This document shows positions 23,529 to 33,356 of a stretch of 64,000 bases of DNA, in pieces. Each line of letters begins with the position of its first letter. Within the stretch, counting starts at the first letter, position 1. Position numbers and translations under genes: made by a program. The DNA comes from Symbiodinium natans. Its lineage: Eukaryota > Sar > Dinophyceae > Suessiales > Symbiodiniaceae. The notes beneath the pieces were generated by a model that was not told the origin of the DNA, did no database searches, and saw only the letters and a program-made list of their open reading frames with translations. The stretch spans positions 122,001 through 186,000 of the forward strand of contig CAJNDS010002408.1 of NCBI GenBank assembly GCA_905221605.1, written 5' to 3'.

Positions 23529-24312
23529 GGTTATGAGCCCAAACGGGGTTCAGGGTGGCATCTTGGATGGCGAAGTGGCTGGTCCTGCATATGGTGCTGT
23601 GGATATCGGTCTCTTGCCCAATGGTGTGTCTTGCGGGGATCAGACTGTGGCACTTGACGGAGGACGTCAGTTGGACGCGTCAAGTGGACAGCCTGATCTG
23701 GGGCAGACCATTGGTCATGAGCTGGTGCAGCTGGAACCCATGGTGGATGGCCGAGTAGCTGAGACGCCACAGAACTTTCAACAGCAACAAGAGTTGCACC
23801 TGGTGCAAGCGGATGGTGCATTTCAGGCCAGAGAAAGGGGAAGTCAGATGAGTGGTGCGGAGTGGACAACGGAACGACACGTAGTAACTCGCACTGCTGG
23901 AGGTTCTTCGCCAACGACGATGATGAGGTGGCTGACACGGATTACTGAGGTGCTGAGGACGACGACGGACGTTGCTGGTGAGTTTCAGGGTAGGGTGCTA
24001 GGTGGTTTAGGTCTGACTCCGGGGCAAGGTATGCAAGGGAGTAGAGCAACACCTGTTCAGACACCTACAAGCCAGCAGCGTTCGGGACACAGCAGCAGCC
24101 ACCCGCAGCCTCAGCAACAAGGGTTGTCACCGCCCGAAGAGCTCAGAATGCCTTTGTCGTGGACAGGGGAGAGCGGTGCATCTGCAAGAGAGACTGGGCC
24201 TCTTTTTGGAGTTCAAGAGATGCAGCAGCTGTGGGACGGTGTTCGAAGAGCACCTTTACTATATGGGCCTGCACAGCAGCAAGGAGGTGATAGCACGGGG
24301 TCGTCGAAGTGA
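23458..24312 (+). CDS. gag: copia gag, N-terminal segment
   Basis: Open from the LTR-internal ATG (23,458) to TGA at 24,310. Gln/Gly-rich, ending in LFGVQEMQQLWDGVRRAPLLYGP, a segment I associate with dinoflagellate copia Gag. The next Gag segment starts in another frame; its ATG (24,312) overlaps this stop as TGATG. Either one base is missing from a G run just upstream or the break is bridged in translation. Role: structural particle protein. Confidence 0.6.
   Translation: MDMHRRRPPVSPDIPAQPVGTVPQVMSPNGVQGGILDGEVAGPAYGAVDIGLLPNGVSCGDQTVALDGGRQLDASSGQPDLGQTIGHELVQLEPMVDGRVAETPQNFQQQQELHLVQADGAFQARERGSQMSGAEWTTERHVVTRTAGGSSPTTMMRWLTRITEVLRTTTDVAGEFQGRVLGGLGLTPGQGMQGSRATPVQTPTSQQRSGHSSSHPQPQQQGLSPPEELRMPLSWTGESGASARETGPLFGVQEMQQLWDGVRRAPLLYGPAQQQGGDSTGSSK
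23529..23540 (+). other. Primer binding site, tRNA-Met anticodon-arm type
   Basis: GGTTATGAGCCC abuts the LTR. It is complementary to the CAU-containing anticodon arm of tRNA-Met (GGGCUCAUAACC), the kind of half-tRNA primer used by Drosophila copia, rather than to a tRNA 3' end. Which Met tRNA is used cannot be told from here. Confidence 0.7.
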
Positions 24313-24830
24313 TGGCATCGCAGCAGGAGGAGATTCGGTGGTTGAGGGCTCAATTGCAAAGGCAAGTTCAAGCTCCAGTTGCACATGGCCCCGAAGTTCC
24401 CCAACAGCGTGGTCAAGCTTCAGTTGCACATGGCCCTGAAGTCCCTCGACAGCATCTCCAAGCCTCAGTTGCACATGGCCCGGAAGTCCCTCAACGGCAA
24501 GTTCAAGCCTCAGTTGCACATGGCCCCGAAGTTCCCCAACAGCGTGGTCAAGCTTCAGTTGCACATGGCCCTGAAGTCCCTCGACAGCATCTCCAAGCCT
24601 CAGTTGCACATGGCCCGGAAGTCCCTCAACGGCAAGTTCAAGCCTCAGTTGCACATGGCCCCGAAGTTCCCCAACAGCGTGGTCAAGCTTCAGTTGCACA
24701 TGGCCCTGAAGTCCCTCGACAGCATCTCCAAGCCTCAGTTGCACATGGCCCGGAAGTCCCTCAACGGCAAGTTCAAGCCTCAGTTGCACATGGCCCCGAA
24801 GTCCCTCAAGCAGCATGGTCAAGCCTCAGT
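24309..24830 (+). CDS. gag: copia gag, repeat segment
   Basis: Begins MASQQEEIRWLRAQLQRQ (coiled-coil-like), then a 45-bp tandem array encoding 15-residue VAHGPEVPQQ-type units. Frame continuity is lost near 24.8 kb where two repeat units are 46 and 55 bp instead of 45 and 54. Confidence 0.55.
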
Positions 24831-25016
24831 TGCACATGGCCCCCCTCAACGGCAAGTTCCCTCAACAGCATGTTCAAGCTCCAGTTGCACATGGCCCCGA
24901 AGTCCCTCAACGGCAAGTTCAACCTTCAGTTGCACATGGCCCGGAAGTCCCTCAACGGCAAGTTCAAGCCTCAGTTGCACAAGGCCCTGAAGTCCTCCGA
25001 CAGCATGGTCAAAGTC
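24376..25016 (+). repeat. 45-bp tandem repeats in gag
   Basis: About 14 units starting CAGTTGCACATGGCCC, with a higher-order 135-bp period of three unit types repeated three times. It encodes Pro/Gln/His/Val-rich 15-mers. Confidence 0.9.
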
Positions 25017-28000
25017 CGTTTGTGCGTGGTCCTGAAGTATACCAACAACCTGTCCATGCCCCTGTAGTGTATGGTCCTGGTACCTTTCAGAGTCAAGCTC
25101 GAGCTCCTCACCAGGTGCCCTGGGTAGCAACATCGCAGGGCAGTGTTCCTCATGCGAGCGTTCCTGAAGATTGTGGAGGAGCGAGATCCTCAGGGCCGGG
25201 TCAGCAACCCCAGACTGAGTCTCCGAAAGGGGATGGCACATCAGCTGAAACGTTGCTTGGGGCGCTAGCAGTTGGAATGCGACAGTTGCAGGAGGCCCAG
25301 CTGAAGCAGATGGCTGGGAAGGATGTGGGCCTGGAGGCGGTCAAACCTGGCATCTCTGTGCTTCCGGTCTTGGAGGCCCCAGGCAAGGACTCGAGTCCGG
25401 TTGATATTCAAGACTGGCTGGAGGAGGTGGGAGGTATCATGGGCGACTTGAGTGATTCAAGTTCAAGCTGGTGGTCAAGGGCAAAGCGCTTGGCAGAAGA
25501 GCGATACCAGGAATGGGTGACGTCTGGCCCGATGGAGAAGTTGACGTTGGAGCCCCCTCGTTCGATGGACCTCGAGGAAGGCAAGTACGCCCGAGTCAAT
25601 GTGAGGGCAGCGGGCATGGTGCTTGCCGCTCTCCCGCAGGAGGTGAAGGCCGAGATGATCGCAAGGAAGGCGACCGGTTCGACCTCGTGCTTGGTGTTTC
25701 GGCTTCTGACGATGTATCGTCCTGGAGGAGAGGCGGAGAAGACACTGTTGCTCCAGCAATTGACGAGTCCCGAGCCTTCCACGAGTGCGGAGCAGGCGGT
25801 GCAGAGCCTCAGGAGGTGGAGTCGCTGGCTGACCCGAGCGAGGGATTTGACGGTGACGGTCCCGGACCCTGTCCTTATGGTGAAAGGGCTGAACAACGTC
25901 GTGGCGAAGGTGTTGGGGGACCATCAAGATGTGTGGCTCAGGAGTTCGCTGATGAGGGCAAAGCTGGGGCTGGATGCGAACCCTACCTTGGCGTCTACGC
26001 TGGACTATCATCGGCACCTTCAAGCCGAGATGGAGTTGTTGGCGACTTCAACGGTGACTACGAAACCAAGCCCCAAGATCAAGAGCGTGGAGACCCCGAG
26101 CAACCCTGCCTCTTCGTCGACCGCTGTCAAGACAAAGGCCACAGCAAAGTCACCTTTGTGCAAGCTGTTTGCAAAGGTGGACGAGGGCTGCAAGTATGGA
26201 GCTGGTTGCCGGTTTGTGCATGAGTGGGGTGGTGTCGCCAAGAGGGATCGTTGTCATCTTTGCAGTGGAAAAGGGCACTTTTCCAAGCAGTGTCCTACGA
26301 AGGTGGAACCGAAGGCGAAGGCTTCACCGAAAGGGACGAAAGGAAAGGGAAAGGGCGCTGGAGAAGATGGTGGTGATGAAAAGGTGGCCAAGGCGGCAGT
26401 GATGGAACCAGAGCCACACCCAAGCCCTGCAACGTCCTCCCCTACGAGCCCCAAGAATGAGTCACAAGCCAAAGACGGTGAACCTCAGCAACAGGACCTT
26501 CGTGAAATGCTTGGTGAGGCTACCCAGGCAATAAGGTCACTGCTGGCGAGCGGCGCATCTTCCTCGACCTCCTCTTCGTCTACCTCAGCAGCGGTGGAAA
26601 CTTTGCAGCGACAGCTTGATGAAATTCGTCTGAAGGTGATGAGACTTGAAAAAGAGCCCGCCTCTGGTGGAACCTTTGCTTTGCTGGACAGTGGGGCAAC
26701 GAACATCCTTCGCGAAGCCAAGTCGTCCACCGAACTGCAAGGCGCTAAGCTGACTCAGGTGGTTCTGGCTGGGGACACGAAACGAGAGCTTCACCAGACT
26801 GAAGAAGGTACCATCATCGCCCGAGGAGTCGGACCTGAACGAGTGCAAACCATAATTCCTATGGGTGCTCTTGTGGACAGCGGCTACAAGGTGGTGTGGA
26901 CAAAGGGGAAGTTAAGCGTGAGCCATCCAGAATATGGTCGCTTGAGGACGAGGGTGACTTCGGGTTGTCCAGAAGTTGCAAATGAGGAGGCGATGAAGAT
27001 TGTGGAGCGCTTGGAAGGGAGAAAAAGGAAGGAGGAGCTTAGTGGCAAACTGTCTATGCTGAAGGCGAAGATTGATTCGTTGGCGGATGTGGAGGCGAGG
27101 CCATGGACGACGTGGGCAAGATGCTTCGTGGATGAGCCGAAAATGGGTCACTTGGTGCAGATGGTGATGAAGGCTCCGCTTTTCGAAGGCATGGCAGAGG
27201 CGATGGTGGAGAAGTTGGTCCCAATGGAAGGTGAGATTCCGAAGGATGAGAAGGATGGTTGGCAGCTGCTGAAGCAATTGCCTTTGTCAAGGGCGAAACG
27301 AAAGGCCTTGATGAGATCGGCATCGTGGATGGTGAGGGTGTGTCCAGCGGCGAAAGGACAAAATCCTGAAGGTGCGTTGTTGGAAGAGCTAAGGAACCAG
27401 CATGAGATCTTGGACCTGGGGGCGGAGCTGCTCAAGGATGTGGATGGGGCTGCAGTGAGAGTCTTGTTCTGGGCAGCAGCTACAGGGAGGGTGAAGTGCT
27501 GGTGGTGGAGATTCGAGGACAAGGAAGGGACAAAGAGCCAAAGGGAGGCACAGGTGGCAATGAGCTTCCTGATGTATGTCGTCTCGAAGTTCGCAACCCC
27601 CTTGTCCGAGCAGGTGGGCTATGTGGCAGAAGGTGAGAACGCTTGGAGTGATGGAGAACGAGATCTTTGGAGAAGATTTCAAAAGGTCACAGACATGGCG
27701 TTGGAACCGGTGAAGCTAGGAGCCGAAACAAAAACCCTCTTTACCAACTACGATGTGATGGTGGCCAATGACCAGGACAAGGGTCAGTTTGCAAGCAGTG
27801 CTGATTTGTGGAGAAGGGTGGTTGATGCTGTTGCCCTTCGTGCAGTGATGGGACCGAGAGTGAGGGCAATGTCAGCCAAACAACGGGCTGAGTGGAGAAC
27901 TCACCTTTTACATGATCACACCCCGTTTAGGCGGGATTGTACCGTCTGTACACAGGCGGCGGCTTTGGGCCGACCTCACCGGACAAGCAAGTTCCCACAA

Positions 28001-29527
28001 TGTGCATTGGCAGTGGACACAGCAGGACCTTTTCGGCATTTGGGCAGAGATATCAATGGTAAGTCGTACCGGTATCTTCTTGTGGGGGCTTACAGGGCCC
28101 CGAGAGTCTTCCTCCCTGCTGCTGGAAAATCACAAAAGGAGATGGAGCAGGAGAAGGAGGAAGGTCCTGAAGTACCACAAGGTGAACCAAATGTGGAGGA
28201 AGCGTTCCCGCCTGGAGATGATCCCATGGAGGTGGATAACGCTGCCAAGAGTGATGAGGATGAGCTTGTCGAGTATGAGCCGTCCCTTTCGAACCCAAGC
28301 GATGTGGAGGAGGAGATTGCGGTGAAGGCAGTGAAGGAGCAAGCTCTATCAAGCGGCGAAGCCAAGGAGGAGAAAGGGGAGAAGCCTATGTCAAGCCTGG
28401 ACAAGGAGATCAGCATGATAAAGGGGGCCCTTGAATACGAGACCATCTACATCGTTCGACCTCAACACTCGAGGAAGTCCGCCGAGACCTTGAGGTCGAT
28501 CCAAGAGATGAGAATGGAGGTGGTAAGTGAAGGTCTTCCGCTTCATCGTCTTCACAGTGACACAGCAAGGGAATTTTCCACAGACTCCTTGAAGACTTGG
28601 TGCGCCGAGCATGATATCGTCCACACTCGTACCTCTGGTGCAGAACCTGCAGCCAACTCGAGTGCAGAAGTCGGAGTGAAGTGGGCAAAAAAGGCGGCGA
28701 GAACATTGTTGTCTTCGGCAAAGGCGGCACCTGAGGAGTGGCCAATGGCGGTCGCTCATGCTGCAGCAAAGAGGAAACAACGACTTCTTCGGCCTGGAGA
28801 TCCACACCTCCCTGCGTTCGGGCAGGAAGTATGGTTTCGTGCGAAGACCTATGTTGGGGCAAAGGAAAGCGCGGCGCTAAAGGATGAGAACAAGGATGTT
28901 CCGCCAAGGTGGAGGAGAGGTTACTATCGCGGTCCAGCAAGTGATGTACCGAATGGACATTTGGTGATGAGATCCGATGGGGGCCTACTGATTGCAAAGG
29001 GCATTCGAGCAGGACTTGTGGATCCAACAATGGTGGAGCCCGCGCTTCTCCCTGAGCTTCGTGCTGAAGTACCTGAGTTTGTCCCACCGACAAGAAGGGC
29101 AAGGAAGAAAACAACTTTGGGGGAAAGGGAGCAAGAGGAAGATGAACCTCCTCAAGGCCTATCTCCACCTGAGAGGTACGCAAAAGGGGTCCTGGATAAG
29201 AACGTTCCGGTGACGAGGGATGAGGTGGAAATGCTTTCGGCCCTATTCCCCCAACAGGATCTTCCCCGAGATGTCCTTCCCTTGCCAGACGAGGAGATGT
29301 GGTCTCCCAAGTCATGGGGCGCCGGAGCCTACATACATGGTGGGGTGGCGGGTGTGAGACGATCGACTACCTTGTTCCCGTACTCCACGAAGGTCCTCAC
29401 GAAGTTCGTCAAGGAGGCTGATCCTACCCACAAGTTCAATGCGGTGGCCTTGTTCAGGAACTCTCGGGTACGTTTGCACAAGGACTCGCACAACTCCAGG
29501 GATGAACCTCGATGTTGGTCCCAGTGA
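24815..29527 (+). CDS. pol: copia Gag-protease-integrase segment
   Basis: Longest intact frame of the element (1,570 codons). It holds the end of the gag repeats; a capsid-like helical region; a CCCH zinc finger (CKLFAKVDEGCKYGAGCRFVH, 26.16-26.22 kb); a CCHC knuckle (CHLCSGKGHFSKQC, 26.25-26.30 kb); the protease motif LLDSGAT (26.68 kb); and integrase. Integrase shows an HHCC-like H-x3-H...C-x2-C (27.90-27.95 kb), first Asp in AVDTAGPF (28.02 kb), second in HSDTAREF (28.55 kb) and Glu in NSSAEVGVKW (28.66 kb). About 150 acidic, low-complexity residues are inserted between the first two catalytic residues. The stop at 29,525 follows a one-base frame change near 29.51 kb. Confidence 0.85.
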   Translation: MVKPQLHMAPLNGKFPQQHVQAPVAHGPEVPQRQVQPSVAHGPEVPQRQVQASVAQGPEVLRQHGQSPFVRGPEVYQQPVHAPVVYGPGTFQSQARAPHQVPWVATSQGSVPHASVPEDCGGARSSGPGQQPQTESPKGDGTSAETLLGALAVGMRQLQEAQLKQMAGKDVGLEAVKPGISVLPVLEAPGKDSSPVDIQDWLEEVGGIMGDLSDSSSSWWSRAKRLAEERYQEWVTSGPMEKLTLEPPRSMDLEEGKYARVNVRAAGMVLAALPQEVKAEMIARKATGSTSCLVFRLLTMYRPGGEAEKTLLLQQLTSPEPSTSAEQAVQSLRRWSRWLTRARDLTVTVPDPVLMVKGLNNVVAKVLGDHQDVWLRSSLMRAKLGLDANPTLASTLDYHRHLQAEMELLATSTVTTKPSPKIKSVETPSNPASSSTAVKTKATAKSPLCKLFAKVDEGCKYGAGCRFVHEWGGVAKRDRCHLCSGKGHFSKQCPTKVEPKAKASPKGTKGKGKGAGEDGGDEKVAKAAVMEPEPHPSPATSSPTSPKNESQAKDGEPQQQDLREMLGEATQAIRSLLASGASSSTSSSSTSAAVETLQRQLDEIRLKVMRLEKEPASGGTFALLDSGATNILREAKSSTELQGAKLTQVVLAGDTKRELHQTEEGTIIARGVGPERVQTIIPMGALVDSGYKVVWTKGKLSVSHPEYGRLRTRVTSGCPEVANEEAMKIVERLEGRKRKEELSGKLSMLKAKIDSLADVEARPWTTWARCFVDEPKMGHLVQMVMKAPLFEGMAEAMVEKLVPMEGEIPKDEKDGWQLLKQLPLSRAKRKALMRSASWMVRVCPAAKGQNPEGALLEELRNQHEILDLGAELLKDVDGAAVRVLFWAAATGRVKCWWWRFEDKEGTKSQREAQVAMSFLMYVVSKFATPLSEQVGYVAEGENAWSDGERDLWRRFQKVTDMALEPVKLGAETKTLFTNYDVMVANDQDKGQFASSADLWRRVVDAVALRAVMGPRVRAMSAKQRAEWRTHLLHDHTPFRRDCTVCTQAAALGRPHRTSKFPQCALAVDTAGPFRHLGRDINGKSYRYLLVGAYRAPRVFLPAAGKSQKEMEQEKEEGPEVPQGEPNVEEAFPPGDDPMEVDNAAKSDEDELVEYEPSLSNPSDVEEEIAVKAVKEQALSSGEAKEEKGEKPMSSLDKEISMIKGALEYETIYIVRPQHSRKSAETLRSIQEMRMEVVSEGLPLHRLHSDTAREFSTDSLKTWCAEHDIVHTRTSGAEPAANSSAEVGVKWAKKAARTLLSSAKAAPEEWPMAVAHAAAKRKQRLLRPGDPHLPAFGQEVWFRAKTYVGAKESAALKDENKDVPPRWRRGYYRGPASDVPNGHLVMRSDGGLLIAKGIRAGLVDPTMVEPALLPELRAEVPEFVPPTRRARKKTTLGEREQEEDEPPQGLSPPERYAKGVLDKNVPVTRDEVEMLSALFPQQDLPRDVLPLPDEEMWSPKSWGAGAYIHGGVAGVRRSTTLFPYSTKVLTKFVKEADPTHKFNAVALFRNSRVRLHKDSHNSRDEPRCWSQ

Positions 29528-29775
29528 CATCGTCGAGGGGAGAGCTATGGGTCGAGGGCGAGCCTGAGGAGGGGATGGAGAGCTATGTGCACAAGGAGGG
29601 CGATGAGGTGATCAATGGTTTTCTCCTCCAGCCTGCCAAGGGAACGGTGAAGTTTGACTCAAGAAGAAGGCACATGGTGCTTCCATGGAAAGGAGATAGG
29701 ATTGTGGTCGCTGCCTACAACATAAGAAGCGAAGAAAGGCTGAAGGAGGTGGATGTTACCCTGCTTACCTGCTGG
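29512..29775 (+). pseudogene. pol: copia pol, short out-of-frame segment
   Basis: Continues the polyprotein between integrase and reverse transcriptase: PVTSSRGELWVEG and RRHMVLPWKGDRIVVAAYN resemble this region in related elements. It is entered by one frame change near 29.51 kb and left by a compensating one near 29.77 kb. Confidence 0.5.
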
Positions 29776-30606
29776 CTTCAACATGTGCAACGAGAATCGA
29801 AGCAACGTCGATGGAGAGAGCAACGATGGGGCAGGGGCAGTGGCGCCGGAGATTTCCAAGATGATGAGGGTGTTCGAGGAAATTCCTGAGGAGGAGTTAC
29901 CTAGGATGAGGAAGGCTACTCCAGAGAACATCTACACTGAGAATGTGGAGGAAATCTTGAAGGGCGTGAGTGACGATTTGAAGGTCGTCCAAACGGTTCG
30001 CCAAAGCGAGGTCGTTAATCATCTGGACTGCTGGAAGAAGTCGATGGAGAAAGAGATCCAAGCGCTGGAGCAGTCGGGAGCAATTCGTCGACTTCGTGGA
30101 AAAGAAGCAGCTGCAGTGATGAGAGGGGGGGAAAGGACGATGGTGCATGGCAAATGCGTGTACACAGTCAAACCTCCGGATCATCAAGGGCAAGGCTACA
30201 AAAGAAAAACTCGAATCGTGGCATGCGGAAATCAGGTGGAATCGTCGCACCTGGACCAGTCGGAGCTCTATTCCGCAGGTGCTACGTCAGACCTTGTCAG
30301 GATAGTCCTAGGTGAAGCAGGAGCAAAATCCTGGGATGCAGCGGTGGATGATGTGAAGTCGGCGTTTTTGTCGGCACCGATTCCCGACAGCCCTTCCGGA
30401 AAACCACGATATGCCCTCAAGCCTCCTCGTGTTCTTCAGTTGGCGGGTTTGGTGGAGGAGCAGGAAGCATGGGAGGTGGATACCGCGTTGTACGGATTCC
30501 GGCAGAGTCCAAAGTGGTGGAGCGACTTCAGGAATGCCAAGGCCAAGCATGCTGAGTTTGATGCAATTTGTGATGGGAAGACGGTTCGTGCAGAGCTGAA
30601 GGTGTG
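29765..30606 (+). CDS. pol: copia reverse transcriptase, N-terminal half
   Basis: Reverse transcriptase fingers/palm: KRKTRIVACGNQ, DAAVDDVKSAFLSAPI (first catalytic Asp region) and ALYGFRQSPKWWSDFRNA. The frame changes at about 30.61 kb, just before a 33-bp minisatellite. Confidence 0.8.
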
Positions 30607-32942
30607 CAAGAACGGATCCGAATCTTTTCAAGATTGTCACCAAGGCGACCTCCAGTTCTACCATCACGAACCCCAAGGCGACCTCCAGTTCTACCATCAC
30701 GAATCCCGAGGCGACTTCCAGTTCTACCATCACGAATCCCGAGGCGACTTCCAGTTCTACCATCACGAATCCCGAGGCGACTTCCAGTTCTACCATCACG
30801 AATCCCGAGGCGACTTCCAGTTCTACCAACACGAATCCCGAAGGTCTTCCGAAAGTCCGTGTCCTTCGTGCTTCTGGGTCCACTATGAGTCCCGAAGGCT
30901 TATGCCACTACGAGTCCGAGGAGGGGTCCACCATCTTGGGGTACGTGCTGTTCTATGTGGACGACATGCTGTGTGTGGGTGAGACTCAGACTGTTTCGGG
31001 CGTTTACGAGTGGCTAAGAAGCGAATGGGATACCAGCGGTGTGCAGTGGATCACAAAGAACAATATGGTGAGGTTTCTGGGCATGGAGTTGACAAGGGTC
31101 GACACTGGCTACGTGATGAGCCAGCAAGGGTACCTTGATGAGATCATTCGTGCTCATGAATGCGGTGGCCATGGTGTGATTCCTGCTGGAAAGGACCTGC
31201 TGGTGGTGGGGACAAACTTTCCGGATCCACAGCACTTGGACACCAAGGAGATCAAAGAAGCACAGCAAAGGTGCGGCGAGCTGTTGTGGACAGTGCAAAA
31301 GACGAGGCCTGATGCTTCCTTTGCAGTGACGATCCTGGCATCGCTAACCACTCGGGATCCAACCAGGGCCAATGTCATCGCAAAAAAAATCTTGAATTAC
31401 TTCAACTCGACGAAGGAGTGTTCGATGATGACTGGTGAGATCGAGTGCCCAGGAGGGGAAAGAACCCTAACCCTTTTCACAGATGCATCATTTGCTCCGG
31501 AGGGCGAAAGATCGCATGGTGGGGCATTGGTGGTGTGGAGAGGCACTGCAATAACGTGGCGGTCGTGGAGGCAAGGAATGACAACTCTGAGTTCGGCGGA
31601 AAGCGAAGTTCTCTCAATAACTGATGGCGTGCAGCTCATGCTTGCTGTTCGGGCAACGTTGATGGACATGGGCCTTGGACCGATTCAGTGCCAAGTGATG
31701 GTCGACTCGACAGCGGCCATTGCGATTCTCCAAGGGGATGGAGGATCATGGCGAACTCGCCATTTGAAGCTGAGGTACCATTGGCTGAGGGAGTTGGTGC
31801 AACAAGACCAAGTTCGCCTCATCCATTGCCCAGGGGATTGGCAGCTGGCAGATGTCTTGACAAAGCAGGTACCTTCAGTTCGCCTACGACACATGATGCG
31901 TTTGTGGGGAATGAGGGGGGCAATGCTAGCAGACGCGGAGCCGAAGGTGAAGATGTTGCAACCAGAGCCTGAGAGGGAGGAAAGCCCTTCATGGTCGTTG
32001 GGGTCAGGTCACTCTAGTGGCTACTATGACAGGGTTGCAAAGCACCACTTCGACGCCTACTACAAGGACTGGGAGTCCTCGGAGGACGACGAGCAGCAGC
32101 CCTACGAACAGCAGCCCGACGAGCAGCAGCCCCACGAACAGCAGCCCGATGAGCAGCAGCACCAAGAACAGCAGCCAACAGTCATGACTAGCAGACATGT
32201 AGTAGCATCCTCGTATACCTTGACCTGGAGTCTTAGGTTAGGGTGTTTGGTTAGTCTTCTGTGTTGTGCCCGTGGCGGTTGGGATGATGACGACGCACCT
32301 GTGGCTCGGCGGGATCAATCCTTGGAGACAATGAAGGGCGTGGAAGTCGAGATTTCATGGGACTTGTACGTCGCTGTGATGATTGTGGGGGTGCTTGCTG
32401 TTATGGTTTGGGAGTTTGTAAAAGGCTGTGGAAGAGGAGTGAACGATTTGGTCGCTGTTAGGGCGCTGAGGGTGCCTTCAGTGGAGGCCAGACCGTTGAG
32501 ACGAGATGAGCTGAGAAGATTGCAGGCGCTGCTGAAGGGTGATGCTTCAACGTTGAAGGAGCAGGAAAGGTACGAGTTGTTGGACCTAAGTGCAAGATTC
32601 CGGCAGGAAGAGGCTGCTGGTTTCGAGACAACTGCTCGTGCACGACGGACTGCATCTGCAACCGAGCCATCGAGTGCTTCGACTTCGTGGCATGTGAGTA
32701 GGGCAGAGGTCGGTGTTCAGACTGACCCATGGCAACCTGCAGCCGTGAGAATGCAGCCATCTCAAGAGCCGATCCGCATCAAGGTGATCGAGACACCGTA
32801 TTGTGGGCCGTACTTTGTCTCAAGTAGCGGCTCTACAGTTCACACTGCTCAGAATTGTTGGGGGTTGAGGAACGTGCCGTCCCCTTCAATGAGGACCCTT
32901 TGCCAGGTGTGTGAGAAAAGGGCCCGTGAGCAAACGGGATGA
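30607..32942 (+). CDS. pol: copia RT C-half, RNase H and C-terminal extension
   Basis: Starts TDPNLFKIV, crosses the minisatellite as (EATSSSTITNP)n, then LGYVLFYVDDML (catalytic YVDD, 30.96 kb) and FLGMELTR. RNase H follows: FTDASFAPEG (31.48 kb), LSSAESEVLS (31.60 kb), VDSTAAIAIL and TRHLKLRYHWLRE. Beyond RNase H lies an unusual extension of about 340 residues: a DEQQP-repeat acidic segment, two hydrophobic stretches (one, YVAVMIVGVLAVMVW at 32.37-32.41 kb, a likely transmembrane helix), a charged helix, and a terminal Cys/His motif VHTAQNCWGL...LCQVCEKR (32.84-32.92 kb). The function of the extension is unknown. Confidence 0.8.
30641..30838 (+). repeat. 33-bp minisatellite inside reverse transcriptase
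   Basis: Six units of 33 bp (CRAGGCGACYTCCAGTTCTA...). As 33 is a multiple of three, copy number can vary without shifting frame. In the pol frame it encodes 11-residue Ser/Thr-rich units between DPNLFKIV and YVDD. Confidence 0.95.
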
Positions 32943-33090
32943 GCAAGCTGAGCTCATAATCAGCATTTATCAAGGGGCAAGCTGGGCCTTGAATCAGCAT
33001 TTATAAGGAATTCGCCTTGTTGCAGTCAGCTTTTGGACGTCGTGTACAGGATGTGAGTGATCACCTCCTAGCGGAGTGCTCAAGGAGGGG
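32943..33090. other. copia 3' untranslated segment
   Basis: Short stretch between the pol stop and the 3' LTR. CAGCATTTAT occurs twice (near 32.96 and 32.99 kb). No further open frame is supported. Confidence 0.5.
33082..33090 (+). other. Polypurine tract
   Basis: AAGGAGGGG immediately before the 3' LTR, the expected plus-strand primer for reverse transcription. Confidence 0.7.
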
Positions 33091-33356
33091 TGAAGATCAC
33101 GGTCTGCTGATGCACAAGGCTTGTGTGTGGAGACGGATGGCCGTGAAGGCCCAAAGACACATGTGGCATGCGAGTTAGCCGAAGTGCTACAGCAAGCTCA
33201 CGCTGGACTTTCAAGTGAACAAACAAACATGTTCACTCAGATCTTGCTGGTGTGTGAAAAGGTCGTATTGAGCCTCTTTGCAGCCATGGACATGCATCGT
33301 CGAAGACCTCCTGTATCCCCTGACATCCCTGCTCAGCCTGTGGGTACCGTCCCACA
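33091..33356 (+). repeat. 3' LTR
   Basis: Identical to the 5' LTR by eye; ends GTCCCACA and is followed by the GATAC duplication at 33,357. An ATG inside it opens into downstream repeat DNA, which has no apparent meaning. Confidence 0.95.

Larger units (their letters stand above)
23263..33356 (+). mobile_element. Ty1/copia-type LTR retrotransposon, 10.1 kb
   Basis: 266-bp LTRs starting TG and ending CA, identical by eye over their whole length, flanked by a 5-bp duplication. Gene order is gag, protease, integrase, reverse transcriptase, RNase H, which defines copia rather than gypsy. A tRNA-Met anticodon-arm primer site abuts the 5' LTR and a purine tract precedes the 3' LTR. Identical LTRs imply recent insertion, yet gag-pol changes frame at about five places. 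Unusual additions are a long acidic insert in integrase, a minisatellite inside reverse transcriptase and a C-terminal extension with a membrane segment. Confidence 0.95.
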
